This document shows positions 1-13,025 of a stretch of 64,000 bases of DNA, one piece after another. How positions within the stretch are numbered: the first letter of the stretch is position 1; each line of letters begins with the position of its first letter. The stretch comes from Colletotrichum lupini (taxonomy: Eukaryota; Ascomycota; Sordariomycetes; Glomerellales; Glomerellaceae): positions 7,564,001 through 7,628,000 of the forward strand of contig NC_064672.1 of the NCBI RefSeq assembly GCF_023278565.1, in the 5' to 3' direction. The notes under the pieces are model-generated. The model was not told the origin of the DNA and searched no databases. It saw only the letters and a program-made list of their open reading frames with translations. Position numbers and translations under genes: made by a program.

Positions 1-1359
1 GTCTCGCTAGGCTCAGAGTCGATGCTCCTGCGCGAGCGTCCAACGATAGATCGGCTGCGTTCAGATCCCTCGGGACCAAAGAAGAGGCGGCCATATTCCA
101 GGTCACCACTCTGCCACTGCTCATACTCGGAAATGCTTCGTCCTTCGCCTTGGTCCTCATCCAGGTAGGCGTCATCCTGCTCCAGGCGCACATATTTGCC
201 GAATGGGTAGAAGAGGTAGCCAGCCAAGCCCCAAAGAACTCTGCCGTATTCCCTGCCGCTAGGGGTTGCGGCGAACAAGAAACAGACCAAAGCGCCGAGA
301 GCTGAGAAAGCTGCCATCCACCAGCCGAACAACAAAGTCCAGAGAAGGTTGAAGAAGACAAGCCAAGTGTGGACTCTTCCGCCAGGTGATGAATGAATAT
401 CACCCTCGGCATTCTTCTGCACCGAACGATCTTTCTTGTACAACGCAGGCTTCCACAACCTGATACCGAACGGATGGGTCTGGTTGATGGCCTGCTGACG
501 ATCCTTGAGCGTAAAGCTCTCGGCGTCGCTCACGTCGCCATCTGACTCTGCATCAATGTCATCTTGGTCGGGGTGTATCGAGGGAACGCGCTCGGTTTCC
601 TCGGGAGCATCCTCGTCAGCTCTGGGTGTCCGCGGACCATCCTCGACTTCATCGTTATCGTCATCGTCCTCGATTCCAGTATCGCTGCGTGAAGATTGGA
701 CGCGCGATAGCGTGGTTGCCAGTTGAGGCCGGCGGCGGGTGCCAAAAGCGGTGCTGCCCTGACGGCTTTGATGACGGCCAGCGGCATCTGCCTCGACCTC
801 ATCGATGTCGTCGTCGACAGAAAAGACTTCGCCGCGGTGTGGTGCTGATGGGTTGGTTGACAGGCGACGGGGCATGGGAGGCTTTCGCGGCTTCGCAGCT
901 TTGGGGCGTTCGGGACCCATCATGGGCGATCTAGCACTAGCAGTTGTTGTCGAGCGTGAATGCGATCGATCGTGGGCGGACGGGTCGGCCAGGTATTGAG
1001 AGCCGGAGCCTTGGGTATGTATAGAACCTGCAAGCGCACGGGGGTATGATATCAGCCAGGGGGTTTTCACGTTGGGCAACTGGGTAACTCGGACGACCAA
1101 GACTCGTTTGGTTTCTGGGCATGCAACAACACAGCAGCGGGTCGTACGTACCGTAGCCACCACCTTCTGGGCGCCTCCGCACCGTGTCGGTGGACTGGAA
1201 GGACTGGAAACTTTCGGAGAGACCTTCGTCGCGGGAGGCGACATAAGAGTCGAACCTTGAGGGCTGATGACGAGTATCAGTGGGCGATGCGGTGGTCGAG
1301 CTATCGTGGGACTGATGAGATGGATGGGACGGTGTGCCCGGCCCTGTTGAGGGATCCAT
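1..1359 (-). CDS. vnx1: Vnx1-like vacuolar cation/H+ exchanger (N-terminal part, cut by window edge)
   Basis: Partial N-terminus of a large calcium/cation exchanger of the yeast Vnx1 type; the family moves Na+/K+ (some Ca2+) into the vacuole in exchange for H+. Exon 1 is 1152-1359 and exon 2 is 1-1027, giving an intron at 1028-1151 (donor GTACGT, acceptor TTGCAG) with matching phase. The start ATG sits in ACCATGG. About 411 residues are visible. The first ~285 are Ser/Thr/Arg/acid-rich and disordered, beginning MDPSTGPGTPSH. From about residue 288 (VHTWLVFFNLLWTLLFGWWM) come hydrophobic segments and the charged loop SGREYGRVLWGLAGY, which resemble the YccF/DUF307-like region found near the N-terminus of fungal Vnx1 proteins. 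The catalytic exchanger domains lie beyond the left edge, so the family call rests on the N-terminal pattern alone. Confidence 0.72.
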
Positions 1360-4216
1360 GGTGGGCGACAACGAATAGGGCGACGAAAGAGCGCGCAGCT
1401 GTTTGGGGACGATGGAGCAAGATGGGTGGAGGAGATTGGCAAGGTGCCGGAGATGTGGGTTATCAGTGCAGGCGTAGGCGCAGGCGCGGGACGAGACGGC
1501 AACCCGGGGGTGGGAGAAGAGAGCGTCGGGTGGGTTGCCTCGGTTGGAGCTTGGAATTCTCTCGATGTTTTGCTGTCTTTGAACGGCGAGCTGGTGATTA
1601 AGCGATATGAGGAGAGGAAACCGGGAAGGGGAAGAAAAAAGATGTATTGTTGTGAGTGTCTGTGCCAGGCAAGGTGCGGTTGGGTTTAGGTAGGTCCAGG
1701 TCCAGGTTCAGGTTCAGGTTCGGGCTCAGTGAGAGAAATGTGAGGATTACTCGGAGAGCCCGACTATGGGTCGAGGAGTCGGTGACGGTGTCGGTGTCGA
1801 GGCCCGCCTTCCAGGCTGGATATCTGACGGGTCTCAGTCTGGTAGCCGAAGGTTTATTGCTTATAAACAATGGAGAGGAAGGAAGTCGGAGAAAAGGTCG
1901 AACAAGCGAACCAGGGAAATGTGGTGAAGTAGACCGCAGCCCGTAGGTAGGTGAGGTAGGTGACCGTGGTGGTGTGGTGTAAACAAGCTAAGTATCCCGT
2001 AGACGGTGACCAAAACACACAAACACACGATGGAAAGGAAAGGACGACCGGGGGGAACAGGAATGAGAATGATGATGGGATGATTAGGCTATATTGGGTT
2101 CGAGAAGAAAAGCGCAGTCTTTTTCCATTCCCGTGCGGCGGAAAATGTCTACTGGGCAAAAGGTACGGACGGACACACAGACAACGGGAGCCTGCTATCT
2201 GTCGAGCGTACGGAGTAGACGTTATTAGGTAGGTAGGTAGAAGGATGTCGAGTAAGAAGTACGAAGCACAAAGTATCGATGGATGACCCGAATCAGTAGT
2301 CGTTGGTGGTGGAGGTGGTGGAGGAGCAGTTCGTACCATGGAAGCTACTTGCCGGCTAACGGTGGGTGCTAGGTAAGCTAAGGTACCTATTGTGTTCCAC
2401 CATGATCTACCCAAGTACCTACCCTACTTACTCTCTGCTACCTTAGTCTCTACTGCGTCCACAACAGTGTGTGTAGAGGAGAGCAGCGGAATGCTTGGGT
2501 CTCTCCTCCCCCAGATTCACACATATTTTACGGAGCAACACACCTCAATAAGGTGAGGAACTTGCTGCTGCCGCTGCTCAGAGGCACGAGACACTGGGCA
2601 GTGGGCAGCGGAGGTGGGATGGAATGTCTGAGTCAGGCGCTGCCTACTGTTGATCAAGCCGCAACCCCAAGTCTCCAACTAGCGGTCATGTGTACGATCT
2701 GGATGGCCTCAGATGGCGACTCTCTTTGCAGAAGAGCACGGAAGAAAAGCATGGAAGATGCTTTTATTGGCCCCGCGAGAGGAGCGAGGACCACTGCGAG
2801 GCTGCTTCTCCTCCGCAATGTGCTTGTCATCAGGTTCGAGAAGACTGGGGAAGATGGACAGGAGATCCCTCTTTTGTCAGTCTTGTCAACAGGCATGGCT
2901 GGTTTTGTAGTAGCCCTTGGTTGGTGTTTACATTTGCGGCTTGTACACGCACGCACACGCACACACAACACTTGGCCTGCTTTTTCTTACTTTTGGCGGA
3001 CGGTTGATAGGTAGGGCCAAGGAGAAAAGTACATGCACATCGTGCAGCGGCACGCAATTTGGGGAAGGATTACCTTAGGTTTCCGAGTGGAGATCACTGG
3101 TACTTTGCAAAGGGGGCACTTGGGGTTCCGAAGGGGGGTTACTGCACAGTAAACACTTGAATTCAGTGTCGACTTTGAAGCCAGCGAAGAAGCGGACGGT
3201 GGAACGGGAGCATGGATCATGGACCTGTCCCGAATCAGACTAGCGCCCGCGTGCTTCAGAATCGCCGCTGGCACAGGGTGCAACCTCCCATCAGCCGCGA
3301 CTGGCGAACCTCGAATCCTCGAGTCCTACCTAGTGCCTCCCGTTCCCATGCCATGCCCCTTCCAAGGCTTCCATCGGGCTCCGTCGTTTCCCATCTTATC
3401 CTCGCCGCCAACTCAACCTCACCTCAGCCTTCCCATAGGTTCCGGGCTTCCACGGTTATCACCGCCTCTTAGACTCTCACAATATGCATCCCACGCCCTG
3501 TGCTATCAATCCTCTCATGATGATTCGACATCTTCCATCAGTTGCTCGACATGTGCTCTGATCTCGTGCTGTGCTCCACTTGCCCATCTGGGAGAGAAAA
3601 CGTCACCGTACTCCGTATGTACTTGCAGGCGCATTTAGCGTTCCATTGCACCTTCTCTTGCAGCAACAACCTTGGGGAACAATCGCACACGGACCATGAG
3701 TCTTCCCATCTATGAGATCCATGATTACCTAAGATTCGGGAAACGGCAGATCTACACTTCCGGTAGAAGACTTACCTAAGGTCTAGCTGCACTCAGATTC
3801 CGTCCGAGCTCAAGCTTGGAATGGGAAAAGTGGATCGTAGCTTTTCCGGAAAGATGCCCATCACGTGATTTATGGCACTGTCGAACGCGTCGACAGTCGT
3901 TTGCCTGCTGCGGCTTGCGGCTGACTGACTGACCGACCGACGGAGCCAGCCAGCCCAGCCAGACGTCCAGCCCTGTCACTCCCAATCCATCTGTGAGCTC
4001 CCACATCGACAAGCTTCCATCATCACGACACAACCCACCACCACCACCAACGACCCCGGCAACCTCAATCATTCAACCCGTCACGACCCCGCTCCCGACG
4101 ACCGATTGGCTCCCCCCTCACTGGTCCACGATCAATCCACATCGACGATAGCTGCACCAAAGCAACATCACCACCACTACTCGTCTTCTTCCTTAACCCT
4201 CGGGGCATCCATCACG
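1360..4216. other. Intergenic region between vnx1-like gene and rpt6 (divergent)
   Basis: This 2.86 kb stretch holds the two divergent promoters and leaders. I see no convincing CDS; the open frames here lack good ATG starts or family resemblance. It contains TACGGAGTA (2209-2217) and its reverse complement (3609-3617), a GGTA-rich stretch (2226-2240), a copy of the AGGTAAG...AAGGTACCT motif (2371-2388), a CACGTG box (3862-3867), and short TGAC/CCAG tandem runs just upstream of rpt6 (about 3921-3965). Confidence 0.6.
3862..3867. promoter_or_regulatory. CACGTG E-box in the rpt6 upstream region
   Basis: The palindrome CACGTG, in the context ATCACGTGATT, lies about 350 bp upstream of the rpt6 start codon. 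Such sites are bound by bHLH factors (Cbf1 type) in fungi. Its use here is inferred from position only. Confidence 0.25.
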
Positions 4217-5504
4217 ATGGCGCTCGACAGCTACTATCAAAACAAGATCGAGGCCATGAAGCTCGAGATCCTCAAGGGTCAAGCAGTTCTCCGCCGTCTC
4301 GAAGCCCAAAGAAACGACTACAACTCCCGCGTGAGGCTACTGAGGGAAGAGCTGGGTCTGTTGCAGCAGCCTGGTTCCTACGTTGGTGAGGTCGTCAAGG
4401 TCATGAGCACGAAGAAGGTCCTGGTCAAGGTGCATCCCGAAGGCAAATACGGTATGTCACAATCCTACCAGCTCTACGTTCCATGCGGCTCGTTGCTTGC
4501 GTCCCTGCCACCTCAACCTCTTCAGGCCCAATCATGTCAATAACATCAGATCGAACTAACCCCTCGCAGTCGTCGACATCTCCGACAATGTCGACATCAC
4601 AAAGCTCACCGTCGGCAAGCGGGTAACCCTGCTTTCCGACAGCTACAAGCTCGAGAAGATGCTCCCCTCATCCGTCGACCCCCTCGTCTCCCTCATGATG
4701 GTCGAGAAGGTTCCCGACAGCACGTACGATATGATTGGTGGTCTGGATCAGCAGATCAAGGAAATCAAGGAGGTCATCGAGCTCGGCCTCAAGCACCCCG
4801 AGCTGTTCGAGTCGCTCGGTATCGCACAACCAAAGGGTGTCCTTCTCTACGGCCCCCCCGGTACGGGAAAGACGCTGCTCGCCCGTGCCGTCGCACATCA
4901 CACCGACTGCAAGTTCATCAGGGTGTCCGGATCCGAATTGGTGCAAAAGTACATTGGTGAGGGTAGTCGCATGGTTCGCGAGCTCTTCATCATGGCCCGC
5001 GAGCACGCCCCCTCCATCATCTTCATGGACGAGATCGACTCCATCGGTTCCTCCCGTGTCGAGGGCTCATCCGGCGGCGACTCCGAAGTCCAGCGCACCA
5101 TGTTGGAGCTACTCAACCAGCTGGACGGTTTCGAGCCCACCAAGAACATCAAGGTCATCATGGCCACCAACCGTCTCGATATCCTCGACCCCGCCCTGCT
5201 GCGTCCCGGACGTATCGACCGAAAGATTGAGTTCCCTCCGCCAAGCGTCGAGGCCCGTGCCGACATTCTCCGCATCCACAGCCGCAAGATGAACCTGACA
5301 AGAGGCATCAACCTCACAAAGATTGCCGAGAAGATGAATGGCTGCTCCGGAGCCGAGCTCAAGGGTGTCTGCACAGAGGCCGGCATGTACGCCCTGCGTG
5401 AGCGCAGAGTTCACGTCACCCAAGAGGACTTTGAGCTCGCCACCGCCAAGATCCTCAACAAGCACGACGACAAGGAGGTGTCACTCGGCAAGCTCTGGAA
5501 GTAA
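4217..5504 (+). CDS. rpt6: 26S proteasome regulatory ATPase subunit Rpt6
   Basis: One of the six AAA+ ATPases of the 19S cap base, which unfold ubiquitinated substrates and feed them into the 20S core. Exons are 4217-4451 and 4570-5504 (intron 118 bp, donor GTATGT, acceptor CTCGCAG, phase 1), giving 389 residues, close to the usual Rpt6 length. Order: N-terminal coiled coil (residues ~8-50, [20 protein letters not shown]), OB domain with [10 protein letters not shown], Walker A GPPGTGKT (about 173-180), Walker B with DEID (about 232-235), arginine fingers in [14 protein letters not shown], and C-terminus ending GKLWK. The latter matches the non-HbYX tail of Rpt6 (LFK in yeast). The start at 4217 gives the conserved [12 protein letters not shown]; the frame stays open upstream to 4106 without an ATG. 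Confidence 0.97.
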
Positions 5505-6655
5505 GTGCATACCCGCAATTGGGGGTGTATGCAACGAGAGGGAGAGAGAGAAAAAAGAGCAACAAACGATCGACGAAAACATGTTTACTCGGCTGGCGGG
5601 AGTCGGCAGGCAGGCAGGCAGGGCGGAAGACTCAGGAGAGGCGGCGATGGAAACAGCGTCTGCGCCCATTTGCGCGCGCATGTGGCGCTTGTACGGCTAA
5701 TTATGTACGACTACATAGAATCATGGAATCGGCCACCATGACATTACACCGTTCATCACCTTTTTTTTTCTGTCGTCTCCGTTTTTTTTTGGCGGTACTG
5801 GTAGGCGCTTGATGCCACGGTCCCCGACAAAGTGACCTCACCTTGCCTTGACCAACGCACGCCTGCATACTCACAACTCGCAAATCCGAGAAGAGGAAGG
5901 GAAGGGGGGCCCTTGGTGTATGTACCCCACCGAAATGCCGTACATCATGGCCGTTTTTTTTTCCCCCATCGATTCACCCCTCGTCTTGACCGCCTGCTTC
6001 AGGCGGTCCATCGTCCTCGAGAGAAGGGTATAGACCAGTGTGGCCAGATGGACGGCAGATGGCGAGGACGTGGAGTATCGTCATCCTGAGACAAATCACT
6101 TGTGAGAGATACTCGGTAAACTCGGTGGTGTTGGAATTTAACAGGTGGATGACCAGTCAATTCGGTGGTGTTTCCTCATGGCATTGGTTCACTCGTATAC
6201 TACATCCACTTCGCTTCACGAAAAATCAAAATTCTAGGTTGTGAGGTCAAAGGAGGAGTGAGCATGCCAGACGGCAACTCCTCTGCTCTTTCTCTTTCTC
6301 TCATTCATTCAAGCGCCTCTATAATGTACAATTCCAAAGGACCGACCGCAGTCGAGATCCCCAACATGCTGGCGTCGTCAGACACAAAAGTCGAGTACCA
6401 AACGCCATGCATCATAATATATATGCTCTGAAATGCCCAAACGCCTTTAGCCTCATGCCTGACCTGGCCCGGTGTGTGCGTCTCTCTTTCCGTAGTGCCT
6501 TATTTGCCGTAAAAGAAAAATGCACAATGCCATCTTTCTCATCACTCGCCGATATTGGCGTATTCCGTCGTCCAACAGGGGTATCGAATTACGATTCTCC
6601 ACGAGTTCCATTTCCGGTTTTCCATCCGTCTCCCTATGCAAGCCATGCCACATGA
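5505..6655. other. Convergent intergenic region rpt6 / PTP
   Basis: This 1.15 kb between two 3' ends should contain both 3' UTRs. It has T-rich runs (5761-5790, 5954-5962) and no open frame resembling a protein family. Confidence 0.6.
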
Positions 6656-9617
6656 TTAGTTGTCCCCTCTAAGCTGCAAGCTTCCACTTCGTGCTCTCCC
6701 TCCTTTGGGAGAACCTGAGCTCTTCTCGTGCCATCGCCATACGTATTCAACAATCGTCTCGTAGCACAAGACGTATTGACGCAGGCTTTGCACCATGCTG
6801 AGTCGTTGGTTGCGGAAATCCTCAACCGTCTTCTGGATGAGATCCATAGTGTCGCTGTCGTCCGCCAACCACGCTGTGTCTAATGGGGTTCTGTCTGGAG
6901 AGCCCCGTCGCACGTCGGCGCTAGTGCGACGGCTGCTCGGAGTGAAATCAAACGTCTTCTCCCGAGGCGAAGACTCCTCAGATCCGCTCATCTTTATATC
7001 ACCGTCCGAATCCCGCTTTCTTACGGGCTTCGTGGTCGTCTTATTTAGTCGTTGCCGCTTCAGCATATCGATAACGCTGTCTACAGTGCAGAAGGTACCG
7101 GTTCGACCACATCCCGCAGAACAATGCACCAACATTGGCCTGGCCCTCTGGTCCGTCTCCGGCTCGTCATACCAAGCAATAGGGCCTGATTCCGGGGACA
7201 CACGGGCACTGCTCACGGAGGACGTATCGACCGGCAAAGCTGAACGTTGCATCACGTTGGCTAGGTCCACGAGGGCCAGCAGATGTGACGGCTGCGCAGG
7301 CGCTCCAAAGTCGGGCCAGGAAGGATAGTGCAAGTGAGTGATCTCACGAATGGGCGCAAAGGGGTGTGAGCCGTGAGACAATGCAAACTTCCGAATGATG
7401 ACATGCGGCGTCTCGCCTTGTGGAGGGGATGGCGAGGCAGTTGCGTTTGATGCCTCCAGGGTAGTCGTCGTCTGCGCGCGCCGGCGTCCGGCTTCCGCTG
7501 CAGCTGCAGCAGAAGGAGCACTTGACCCCTGGTTGGTACGGTGCTTGTCAATGTCCAAGGACACTTTCTTCTCCGATAGCGGTTTGAGCTTGATCGAGCC
7601 AAAATCCCTGCCTTGCCAGTACGGGTGGCATTTAAGCTGGCCTCCTTCCGACTCCGCGGTCAACATGACGACGACACGGATATCTTGTTCCCAAACAACA
7701 GACCAGAAATCCTTCCTTGTATTAGTGTCCAATATACATATCGCGGAGATCTTGCCGATAGCTTACCTCAAATGTGGCGGGGAGCGGACCCTGGGTAGCG
7801 ATGTACCTCTTATTGCTCCGAGATGCCTTGACGTGACTGGCATTGACGTAGTCGCAAGCCCCCTCGGAACGGCCTTGCAATTTGACCCGAGCGTGCTCGA
7901 ACGGCAAAATGTCCTTGTAGCGATTTTTGCCGCCCTTCTCAATACCACAAAGCTGCGGAACAGTCTTGTCCTTTTCACTGCCACTGAACATGGAGTAGGC
8001 CGCCTTCATCCGCGACTGCTCAGCCTTTTCAATGTTGAGGAACTTGTCTGATACTTGCTTGCCATGATCGCTAGGCTTAGAGGCATCACGGAGCCATCTA
8101 GGTAGCGTAGGTGACTCCAGCCCCGACGGTCGAGCAATGTCCAGCTGACCAACTCCATCGGCGAGATCCATGTTCTGACGAATATTTGAGAAGAACGGAT
8201 TGGCGTTGTTCTGTGTCATTGGTAGCATGACACCTCCAATGACAGGGGCGATGCCGGGCAAGTTACCGTCACCCGATGCTGCTGGGCCGGAGCCGCTCGC
8301 TGGAGGACCGAATCCCTCATCCACAAGGTCGGGATAGGCGTCAGCGAAAGCATTGAAGCCACCCCGCAGGATGTACATGTTGCCGGAGTACCCCTCATTC
8401 GTGAACTTCTTCACCATATTCATACACGTAACGGCGTCACGTTTCTCTGCAGAGTAAGCATCATAGACAACAAGGTGCTTCGTCGACTTCCACTGTGAAA
8501 AGCGCCCCTGCATATCCGGGCTTTGAAAGGTCTGCTGGAGTTTCGTCAGGTTGAAGGTAGCTCGCTTTAACAACGTTGTCGGAATGCAGAGATTGAGCGC
8601 GCCTTCGATCCGAGCTTGGGCATATTGCTGTGACACTCTCAAGTCCAGGAGCAACAGATCACTTTCTGAACCATCAGCCTCGATCAGGTCCTTCAATTGC
8701 GACGGCGCTATCAACGAGGGGCCGCTCTCCATAGTCGGCGGCACGGTCTCGGCGCGTGGCTGGTTTGCTCGAGCAGCACTCGGCGCTGGCGCATCGGGTT
8801 TGTTCTGTGAGATGGATAACCTGGGGTGACGGTCCTCTACTTTCGACAGTGTTGTTCTACGCCCAAAAGGCGACTCAGATTGCATCGGCGATTCGAATCT
8901 TGGCATGTTCAAATTGAACATCTGTGGTGGTTGTATCGACGCTTCGGAGTTTCGCTTGGAATCCAACGAGGCGTATGCTGAGTCGTTCAAGCTTTGCTGG
9001 TCAACTTCCTTGCTATGCTTTCGCTCCGTGGGCATTCGAGGTATCGAAAAGTCCGAGGCGTGGTCGCTGGCATGCGTATTCCACCGTGGCGGTCGAGGAC
9101 GAAGAGTGGTGGGGTTCGGGGGAGCTTGCGGAAAGTGCGAGGAGGAGAGGCTGAAGCTCACACCGCGATTGAGGTCGGCTTGCCGTTTGAAGGCCTCATA
9201 GTCGGGATTAGCATCGATGGGGACTTGCTTGGGCAGCGCGGCGCCGAATGAGCGGACGGACGAAGTCGGGGAGCTCCAGTTGTCTCGTGGCATGGAGGCA
9301 GATTCTCTTGGATCGACGGACTGCTCGACAACAAGTCCAAAGTAGTTTGGACTCGCGGCCCTGGCCTCTGCCTGTCTTGCCGGAGTAAGGTTCCCGTTCC
9401 CGGGAGGCATTGACTGGCCCACGGAGTAGGGCATTCTTGGAGATGCCACGGGAGTAGAAGGGTTAGGAGTCTTTGCGGGCGGAACGGCGAGTTTGGACTG
9501 TGAGTGGGAGTGGCTATGAGAAGATCGCGGCGCAGGCGAGGGCCTGGGAGCCGAATGGTGAGTCTTCATGGTGTAGTGGACGGATGTTGCTCCGTCGTTG
9601 CTCCTCTTGTCGAGCAT
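6656..9617 (-). CDS. Protein tyrosine phosphatase with N-terminal rhodanese-like domain
   Basis: Classical-type protein tyrosine phosphatase like yeast Ptp2/Ptp3 and fission yeast Pyp1/Pyp2, which dephosphorylate stress MAP kinases. Exon 1 is 7768-9617 plus base 7767; exon 2 is 6656-7711 (intron 7712-7766, donor GTAAGC, phase 0), giving about 968 residues. Layout: a Ser/Pro/His-rich N-terminus; a rhodanese-like domain at ~302-432 ([20 protein letters not shown] ... ILRGGFNAF); then the PTP domain from ~575 with [21 protein letters not shown] and [11 protein letters not shown]. The WPD loop is SWPDFGAP (Asp ~751) and the signature is [10 protein letters not shown] (Cys ~814, Arg ~820), followed by SMVQS. 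The rhodanese active loop has no cysteine (YDAYSAEKR), as expected for a kinase-docking domain. A linker of about 60 residues after the signature is acidic and Ser-rich. The first real ATG is 9617 in ACCATGC; the open frame further upstream begins with TTG. Confidence 0.93.
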
Positions 9618-11200
9618 GGTTAGTGTGTGTGTAGGTGTAGGTGGTTGTAAAGAGGATGGGATGTGTGAGAGAGAGCCACGGATGTTTCTGGAGGATAGGT
9701 ATTGTTCCGGACGCCTGGCCAAGTGTTGAAGGCCCTTGGTCAACAATCAAAGCGCCATTCCGGTATGGCGGCGTTTTTTTGGGCGGGACGGTTAAGGCAA
9801 GGTCGGATAGGGTTCAGGTAGATCGGAGGGAATGGGAAGGGAGGGAGGGTGTGCGGAAGAGGCTCTTTGAAAGGGAAAGGGACAGGCAGTGGGGGGTCTT
9901 TTAGAGAGAAAAGAAGGTTGCGGGGGGGTTCTGATGTGACGGCACAAGTGGCGATCTGAACCCGGTTTGGACCTGGGGGTGGTGGTTGCTTGGCCCTTTG
10001 CTTGGTTGAGTTGTGACTTTCTGAAGCGGTGATGGATGCCCTGGGCGAAGGATGACGGAGAGCAGAGGCAGAGAAAGAGAGAGAGAGAGAGGGGATACAC
10101 CTGATGGTTATTACTCTGACTCTGGTTCTAACTGTCTCTGAAGCTACTCTCAACTGCGAAGAAGACAGGATGGTGTGGTCGAGAATGGGCTGGGCTGAGC
10201 TGACGGGGGCCGGACAAGGTGGTGGCGTTCGGCGTCCCGAGAACCAGTAGAGAGAGATTGAGAGAGCGAGGACAGTGACAGTGACAGTGTGACTGTTATG
10301 TGTGCTCTGGTAAGGTGCCGTACAGACGGACTATGGATAATACTCTGAATCGGTATGGGTAGTATGGGAAGTAATAGAACGAAGACGCCTCGGGTTGAGC
10401 GTAGCGCAATGGAACTCTAGCAGCGGGACAACACGACACGACGGCGGAGGACGAAGTGGGCGACCAAGCAAGGTCCAAGGAAACAGGCACTGAGGCGAGC
10501 AACTGGGCAAATGGGCCAGCGGGGGGGAGATAGCTACATCAAAGGCGCACCGGACACGCAAAGGAAAAAGGGAGGACCTGACTTGCTAGGTCTGGGGGTG
10601 TGTGAGAAAGACAAGGCGAGCATTGGGAACAACAATTCCCAGGAGAAAAGGGCAGGGGGGAAAGACGGGAGAGAGAGAGAGAGGGAAAAAAAGGGTCCAG
10701 CCAGGTCTTGCTTGGGAGAGGAGTAGGAGTGAATGGAATGGGAACGCGCACGAGAAAGCAGCAGAGAAGAAGAAGGGGGGGTACCCCTGGCTTGCGGGCA
10801 GGGAAGGGATACCTACCGACTTGGGTGTGGGAGCAAGAAACAGGTGTGGTGTGTACTAATGTGTGCGTGTGTGTCTCGCGGCAGCTAGGTATTCTCTTCT
10901 CTCTCTCTCTTTTCTAGTACCCTTTTTCTAGGTATACTTTTTTGGTTTTATTTCGGACTCTGAAGCTGGTTGGTTGAGCTTGGATTTGCTTGTGAGAGTT
11001 TGGACTTGGGTCAGGGGCGTACCGCATTCACATTGGATTCTTCTTCTTCATGAAAGACGATGGGATGGTGGTCTGTCTGGGCAACGGCTTGCAAAAACCA
11101 ATATGGCTAGAGCTGTGCAAGGCAAGGCAAAGCAGGCAGGGCAAGGCAGTGTGTTCTCAGCCCTCTCTGCAATTTGAAGTGTTGAAAGCACATGTGCGGA
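9618..11200. other. Upstream leader/promoter region of the PTP gene
   Basis: This stretch is CT-rich on the minus strand and purine-rich on the plus strand, with GA runs near 10077-10091 and 10669-10683. It looks like a long 5' UTR and promoter. Open frames on both strands are low-complexity and unrecognised. Confidence 0.4.
10077..10091. repeat. (GA)n tract
   Basis: Uninterrupted GA dinucleotide run on the plus strand (CT on the minus strand) upstream of the PTP gene. A second run lies at 10669-10683 and a third at 17045-17060. Confidence 0.85.
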
Positions 11201-13006
11201 ACCGCATTCTCTAGCGGCGGTACGGAGTGAGTAAGGAGTACGGGATATGGCGTTGGCAGCAGGCACAATATCGACGGCTGTCCCCGGGCCAAAACGGTCC
11301 AAGCTGGCAAGTTGACGGTGTAAGCAAGATACGGGGATCCGCAGAGGCGCGTCCGAGTTCCAACGACCAAACAATTCTAAAGACACGGGTGCTGGAAGCT
11401 GGACAGAGAGGCAGTGGGAAGGAAAGGGCAGCACGAGGGCATGGCATGGCGCGCAGTGGGGGAAGAGAAAGGACAGAAAAGAGGGTGTCATGTCTGATGA
11501 GGTCGTGTGTCGTCCAGAACGGGAGGGATCGGCGCGTTGAGGTTAGCTCGGCGGAGTCTCTGACATCAACCCTGTGTGAGACACTAGTCATCACGTGAGG
11601 ATCCCGATGCACATGATGCATATACTGCACGTATAGACACTGTGTTAGTAAGCACACCCGCCGGGAAGGACGATCGTAACAAAGGCACTCGCACGGTAGG
11701 AAGCTCACCACTTATTCCCACAGGGCCGGTGTCTCGTCCACCGCGTCATAGAATGGGGGCGCTCCTTTGACGGGGTTCTTCTATCGTCTCCCATTGGACA
11801 GACTCTCGGTTGTGCGTCCCTCCAGAGATGAGCTATGGCGCAAAAGCAGAGAGCGCAACCTTCCCACGGATGAGAATTCGTTCTTTCTTTCTACCTTGGG
11901 TAGGTCACCTAGGTAAAGTACCGAACACGTACTGCTTATTCCCTCCTGCCTTTGAACCACACCTCTGGATCCCCCAACCACAGAAGGAGACAAGGAAGCA
12001 GGGGCTTGAAGAGAAGGTTTGATGCTGCAAGATCGCAAGGCTCGAAAAAGCAACACAGAACAAGTCGACAACACCATGTTCCGAAACACAAGACCCAACA
12101 AGCGCAAGCGCAGGCTAACGAATCCAGCAGTCGGCTTGCAATAACCAGGCCCGGCTACCTATGCTCCTCTACCTTACCTTATTCTGCGAGCTGACCAAAA
12201 GCCAGTGGAGGTGGTATTGACAGGGCAAGCCCCCATCACCTTAGCCGCGCAATAGGCAGCAGGGCAGAGACCGCGACGCCCACCTCGCGAACACGCACAC
12301 ACCGTTCAAGACACAACGGTATACATTTGCATATACCACAGGCCATGCTCGCCCTTGTTCGACCTAGGATGCAAGCAGGCGCTCTACTGTGTACAATAGC
12401 GCTGTTGCGGCCATCGCAAGGCCATCACAATAGAGCGTCGCAGTTGAATTCAACACCAGCCAATTGCCATGGAGAATCTGTTCTGAGGGATTCACAGGCC
12501 AAAGGTACCGATACCTTCCCTGCACCTTGCGCCCTCCAAAGTTGCCCAGACTCGAGATCTCACTCTTTATTTGGAGAGTGGGGTCCGCATGGTGCAGACG
12601 TCATAGGGCCCATGTAGATGAGCAAACTAGCATCATCATCCCAAGTCTCGAAGAGTCTGGACCCCTTTTCGACGCCGCCAGCCAGCCAATCGCACATCTG
12701 CGCTCAATTCGTGTGGGAGCATTGGATATGTATCTGCTCCAACCACAACCACAGTACCTTCGAATACGGGCACTGGGGGAACCGTTTTTTTGCAGCCATG
12801 AGTGTTCCAGCCTCTGCATACCTTACTACGTAGTTACGGCGTAAGATCATCTTGCGCGAATCACAAAGCTATCGAAAATCCGCCTCGTTGCCTATTTTCA
12901 GCAAATGGTTTCTGGTCCAATCTGCTGAACAGAACCATCAGGCCATTTCGCCCAGGAGGCGAGAGTTTGGCATGATTCCTCGCCAAATTGGCTTTTCTGC
13001 AAACCG

Positions 13007-13025
13007 CCCCCCCCCCCCCCCCCCC
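13007..13025. repeat. Poly-C homopolymer, 19 nt
   Basis: A run of 19 C on the plus strand (G on the minus strand) between AAACCG and TTGCTGACGG. This is long for a non-telomeric homopolymer and may vary in length or be a sequencing or assembly weak point. Confidence 0.85.

Noticed and set aside
9618..9746. PTP start 43 codons upstream of 9617
   Set aside because: The upstream in-frame start would be TTG; the first ATG is 9617 with a good context.
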